A DNA stretch of 64,000 nt from the NCBI GenBank assembly GCA_021229015.1, contig CM037783.1:11107324-11171323 (forward strand), written 5' to 3'. Made by a program: the position numbers and the translations under genes. The DNA comes from Solen grandis (taxonomy: Eukaryota; Mollusca; Bivalvia; Adapedonta; Solenidae). Positions 59,194 through 64,000 of the stretch are shown here, piece by piece. Each line of letters opens with the position of its first letter. Position 1 is the first letter of the stretch. The notes under the pieces were generated by a model. It was given only the letters and a program-made list of their open reading frames with translations. It searched no databases and was not told the origin of the DNA.

Positions 59194-60187
59194 AATAAGT
59201 ATTACGAAGCTTTCAGATAAGCTAGAAACTTCAAAATTTGGACAGAACTGTGTCTTATCAATTTCTTACAGCTCTGAAAAGACAGACGTCGTTTGACGTA
59301 AAATGAAGTCATGACGCCGTTAAAAAAACTCTTATCCAAATGTTTGGGTTTTTGTAGCAGCATGCCTTAACTTTTGACCCATTTGGCATAAAATTTTCAC
59401 TGAAAAGTTTCAACATTGCATCTCATTTACCTCGTTTCTTCCGTTTTCGGAAACTCGTAAAAAGGGCCCAAAGGTCATATGTCAGTTGTTGGGGGGTTTT
59501 TTTTCGGCAAGGTGTATCTCAAAAGGAGAAAAAAAATTTCTACCTGGAAATTGTGAATAAAATCTGTAGTGATTTGAAAGACCTTTCAGGTGATATTTAG
59601 TTTTGGAAGATGGGGGTTAAATTTGGGTTTGGGATTTTGGGACAGACGACTGAAAGTGTACTTTTGACGAAAATTAAAAACGCTGTAGTTTCATGAACTT
59701 TGGGGTCAAAAATTATGATTTCTTCAAAATTTAAACACTTGTTAAAGTGAATTTGATGTATACTGCAAGGATTAATTGTTTGGTAAAGTGTTTTATGACG
59801 TCATGCAAAAATTAAGAAAGATTTTTAAAAAAATCTTTATAATCGGCAAGCATTGTATGAAGTTGAAATTTGCTGAACTGCCGAACATACGGTGTGAAAA
59901 AAAGTTTTTGAAAATTTCAAGTGATTCCGTAAAACAAACTGGAAGGGTTTTTCATGTTTTTGGGAAATAAGGGCTTGTATACGAAAATCTAGCCATTTGA
60001 AGTAAGAGAAGAAGGCGGTTATTGGTTTTGGTTACCGGACGTTCCTACGCGGGAAAAGAGTGCCCGTTTTTTGAAAGGTGAATTGCGGTGCGTTTTGAGA
60101 GAATGAGGTGCATTTTAGGATGCAATGGTTTTACACCAGGACCGATAAGCATATTGCCTTTGTTATAACGGTTTCTTCAAACTTTTA
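59194..60187 (+). repeat. Family IV repeat resumes after the Gypsy insertion
   Basis: The sequence TACGAAGCTTTCAGATAAGC continues the unit interrupted at 50319. AAATGAAGTCATGACG and text matching 42420-42700 (TGTCAGTTGTTGG, GACCTTTCAGGTGATATTTA) follow. No gene is seen; the small frames are repeat. Confidence 0.65.
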
Positions 60188-61397
60188 TTTGGCTTTCTGC
60201 CCAGGTAGAAAGACCTATTGGGTTTTTTAAAGTTTTTCTTATTAGGACTTTCTGCCTACTGGCAGAAAAGTCCTTTTGGGGTTTTGTACTGTTTTTTATT
60301 AGGACTTTCTGCCTACAGGCGAAAGTCATATTGGGTTTGACTGTTTTTTTCTTTCTTATTATTCTTTTTTTTTTTCTTTTGTTTTGTGTTATTCGAGTTT
60401 TTTCCAATGGCCCAAAACAATGAAAATTTTTTGGCGTATATTTAAAACCATGAGCTTTCGAATGCAATGAATTTTATTTTAAATATGACGTAGAAACGTA
60501 AGATTTGAGTCGGGTTTGAAAAAGTTTGTACGCGGTCTACACCCAAATTATTTTTGGACCGATTTTCTTTAAAATTTCACAGAATGTTTTATGTTAGGCT
60601 CTAGTTGTGGCATCCGGTGTCTTTTTTTTCCCAAAAATTCGGTAGGCAAGGGTTTTATGGCGAATCCAAGATTCGAATAATGACGTCAAATTTCTTTTTG
60701 GGGTAAAAAAATCCTTCCAGAAGAGCTAGAAAGCTGATAATTTGGACTGAATATTAGTCTCAGTTTCTTCTATACAATCTAAAATTTTTGAAAGCCATAT
60801 GACTTCACATGAGTCATAATGCTTTAAAAATTTTCGTTTTAAAAATTTTAACGTTTTAAGCCTGTAGGCTTTTTTTTTGTATGATTTGCTTGAAATTTTG
60901 TTGAAGATGCGTATTAGATTCAATGGACCAGGGACTTCCATTTCGGAAAAAACCAAAAGGTAAGGTCAAATATCAATTATGTGTTTTTCTTCGGCCTTAA
61001 AATATCTCAAAAAGGTAAATTATCTATCGAGCACTATGCGTATAATGTGTAGTGTTAGAAAGAACACGAAAAATTAAAAAAAAAAAAATGATATTTCAGA
61101 AATTAAAAGATTTAAGTTTAAATTTCTTAATTTTGAAAAAACCCATAAAACTAGGGCCCAAATATGCTACAATGGAATTGTCGTGATTTTCAGGCCATTT
61201 ATTTTGGTACCTAGAATTTTCTAAACTTGGTCAAGTTATAGGAAAGCAATATCACAAAGTTCATGCATGAGAAGTCCATACGTAAAAAAAAAAAAAAAAG
61301 TAGGGAATTTAATATATATTCTTTCTAACGTATTAATCTTTATATTTTTCAATGTTAGCAGAAAGTTATCATTTGTATCAACGAATGAAATTAGTTA
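60188..61397 (+). mobile_element. Family IV element with three 5' hairpins and a 3' terminus
   Basis: 5' hairpins TTTCTGC...GCAGAAAG start at about 60190, 60247 and 60303. One type 1 unit (GTACGCGGTCTACACCC near 60529) and the non-tandem 3' part (TAGGCTTTTTTTTTGTATGA) follow. The 3' terminus GCAGAAAGTTATCATTTGTA with hairpin and ATTAGTT ends at 61397. It is a close relative of the copy at 41840-46862. Confidence 0.75.
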
Positions 61398-64000
61398 TTA
61401 TTATTATTATTCTTTTCTTCTTCCTTACAAACGCTTTTTTTTATTGTTGCAATAGTGCTAGGACAATGAGATTTTTTTTTGGCTTATTAGTCACGTGAGG
61501 AAATATTGATTTCAATGATTTTCGCACCCTTTGACGTCACATGCGTCACAGCTAATAATAGTGAAAAATGGTGTTCGCGCTCTACAGCCGTCATTTATGG
61601 TCGGATTTTCTTCAAATTTCACAGATGGTACATCTTAAACTTAAGGTGTGCATATCCTGTTAGCTAACCGAAATTCCGAAAGACCGAAGTTCGTGGCTGA
61701 AATAAAATTCGAACATAGGAACGAAAATTTTATTTTAGGATTAAAATGTTCAGGAAAGAGATAGAAAGTTGAAACTTACACAGTTTGCAGTTCTGCAGAA
61801 TTTCTACATATGTTATAAGTTTGGACGTCATATGACGTCATTTGACGTCATAAGCTACTTCGTAATTTTCATTTTAGGGCAATTATTTCGAAAGATGAAA
61901 GTTGTTCAGAAAAATGAAAATTTCAGTGTTATGACAGTAAAATATGCGCTTTTGAACAAACATCTTCAGCACCCTATGATGTCATGTGACGTCACAGCTA
62001 AAAATAATGAAAATTGGTGTTCGCGCTCTACGCCGCCATTTATGGTCGGATTTTTCTTCAAATTTTCACGATGGTACATCTTTAAACTCAGGTGGCATAC
62101 CCCTTCACTTACCGGGAAAATTTCCCAAAGCCCAAGTTCTGTGACTGAAATAAAATTCAACATGGACCCCAAAATTTTTTTTTGGATTAAAATCTTCAGG
62201 AGAGATAGAAAGTTGAAAATTCACAGTTTGCAGTTTTGCAGAATTTCTAATTTGTTAAAGTTTGGGGTTAATGCTCACTGACGTATAACTACTTCGTAAT
62301 TTTCATTTTTGGGCAAAATTTCGACATGATGAAAGTTGTTTAGAAAAATGAAAAATTTTGAGTTATGACAGTAAAATATGCCTTCTGAACAAAAACATCT
62401 CAGCACCCTATGAGTCATGTGCGTCCAGCTAAAAAAAAAAGAAATTGGGTTCGCGCTCTACAGCCGCCATTTATGGCGGATTTTCTTCAAAATTTTTACA
62501 GATGGTACATTTGAAACTCAGGTGTGCATATCGTCAGCTTACCGAAATTCCCAAAAGACCGAAGTTCTGTGACTGAAAAAAGATTCGAACATAGGCCGAA
62601 AAATTTCATTTTGGTTAAAGACTTCAGAATGAGATAGAAAGTTGAACTTACACAGTTTGCAGTTCTGCAAATTCCTACTATATCTTGAGTCGTGACGTCC
62701 ATACGTTAGTGACGCCTAAGCATACTTTTTAATTTTCATTTTAGGGCAATGTTTTTGACATGTTCCATTGTTCAAAATAATGAAAATTTCAGGTTATGAC
62801 AATAAAGTAGCCCTTTTAAAAAAAATCTTCAGCCCCCGATGACGCAGTGACGTCAGAGCTAAAAATATGAAAAAGGTTTTTCACGCTCTACAGCCCCATT
62901 TTTGGTCGGATTTTCTTCAAATTTTCCCGAGGGTACATCTTAAAAATAAGGTTGCATATCCTGTCAGCAACCGAAATTCCCGAAAAACCGAAGTTCTGTG
63001 GCTGAAATAAGATTCAAACATAGGACCGAAAATTTCATTTAGGCTTAAAGAGTTTCAGAATGAGATGAAAGTTGAAACTTACACAGTTTGCGTTCTGCCG
63101 ATTTCTTATTTTTTTGAGTCGTGACGTCATATACGTCATTTTGACGTCTAAGCATATTCTTAATTTTTATATTAGGGCAATGATTTCGACATGATGCCAG
63201 TTGTTCAAATAAAAAAATTTCAGAGTTATGAAAGTAAAGATGCACTTTTGAACAAAAGAATTTTCAGCCCCCTTTTGAGTCATGTGACGTCAGAGCTAAA
63301 ATATAAAAATCGTGTTCACGCTCTAAAGCCGCCATTTTGGTGGGGATTTTTTTTAAAATTTCCAGATTGTACTCTTGAAAACTAAGGGTGCATACCTGCC
63401 AGCTAACCGAAATTCCGAAATACCGAAGTTCGTGGCTGTAATAAGTTTCGAACATAGGACCGAAAATTTTTTTTTTGGATTAAAGAGCTTCAGAATGAAT
63501 AGAAAGTTGAAATTTTAACAGTTTGCGTTCTTCTTTTCTTAAAAATTTTGGTCGTGGAAAAATGTCGTCATTTGACGTCAAAAGCATACTTTTTAAATTT
63601 TTATTTTAGGGCAATGATTTCGACTGATGAAAGTTGTTCAGAATAATAAAAATTTCAGGTTATGACAGAAAAGTATGCGCTTTTGAGCAACACCTTTTTC
63701 GCCCCCTAGAGTCACCTGACGTCAGAGCTAAAATAATAAAAATTTTTATTCGCGCTCTACAGCCCCCTTTTATGATCAGATTTTCTTCAAATTTTTACAA
63801 TGGTACATCTTGAACTAAGGTGTGAATATTTGTCAGTACCTTAATTCCAAAAAACCGAAGTTTTGTGGCTGAAGTAATATTCAACATAGGACCAAAAATT
63901 TCTTTTTGGGGTTAAAGAATTTGGGGGAGAGATAGAAAGTTGAAACTTACACATTTTTGCAGTTCTGCATAATTTTCTTAATATATTTTGAGTCGTGACG
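61398..64000 (+). repeat. Family IV tandem core, right part (about 433-bp units)
   Basis: GGGCAATGATTTCGACAT-type phrases start at about 61876, 62311, 62744, 63175 and 63609, spacings 435, 433, 431 and 434. Each unit carries CTCTACAGCCGTCATTTATG, GACCGAAGTTCTGTGGCTGA and clusters of TGACGTCA. The array runs past the window edge. The 170-residue plus-strand frame at 61769-62281 and all others here are repeat translations. Confidence 0.82.

Noticed and set aside
61769..62281. 170-residue plus-strand frame, the longest in the window
   Set aside because: It spans more than one 433-bp repeat unit; the other units have stops at the same places, so it is a chance opening.

Overview
This is nuclear DNA from an animal, most likely a bivalve mollusc. 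The evidence is a low-GC intron-rich sequence, one gene split into short exons with canonical GT-AG sites, tRNA-derived SINEs of a kind known from molluscs, and many repeats shaped like the bivalve 'pearl'/CvA elements (tandem ~160-bp cores between short subterminal inverted repeats). The species cannot be named from the sequence. A run of 100 N at 18095-18194 is a scaffold gap, so the window joins at least two contigs.

Layout. 1-18094 has no convincing gene. It holds several Helentron/HINE-like non-autonomous elements (801-1264, 2431-3203, 4474-6698, 6721-7786, 9221-10505), SINE fragments and simple repeats. 18517-33783 carries seven coding exons, on the plus strand, of a multi-macrodomain ADP-ribosyltransferase resembling PARP14: the C-terminal half of one macrodomain, a linker, one complete macrodomain over three exons, and a KH-like region over two exons. 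The last exon is broken by small indels. The upstream exons may lie in or left of the gap, and no WWE or catalytic PARP exons are visible downstream. Its introns hold a SINE nested in a foldback MITE, a 33-bp minisatellite invaded by a foldback element and a SINE, a TA-flanked pogo-like MITE containing another SINE, and a long 29-bp minisatellite.

33866-50319 and 59194-64000 are a repeat domain. It consists mainly of one family whose 5' end is a hairpin containing ACTTTCTGC, whose 3' end is GCAGAAAGT plus a hairpin plus CTAGTT, and whose core is tandem ~430-460-bp units full of TGACGTCA (CRE-type) palindromes. A near-complete but frame-broken Ty3/Gypsy retrotransposon (50320-59193, minus strand) with two LTRs, a polypurine tract and gag-pro-RT-RNaseH-integrase remnants is inserted in that domain.

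The most interesting result is architectural. At least four unrelated sequence families here share one plan: 5' hairpin, subterminal inverted repeat, tandem core, the inverted repeat again, a short 3' hairpin, then CTTGTT or CTAGTT. This is what Helentron-type rolling-circle elements look like. The families include a 165-bp trimeric higher-order array, a compensated stem mutation, and head-to-tail clusters of 5' ends directly after 3' ends. The frequent single-base indels in both the exons and the repeats may be sequencing or assembly error, so 'broken' calls are provisional.
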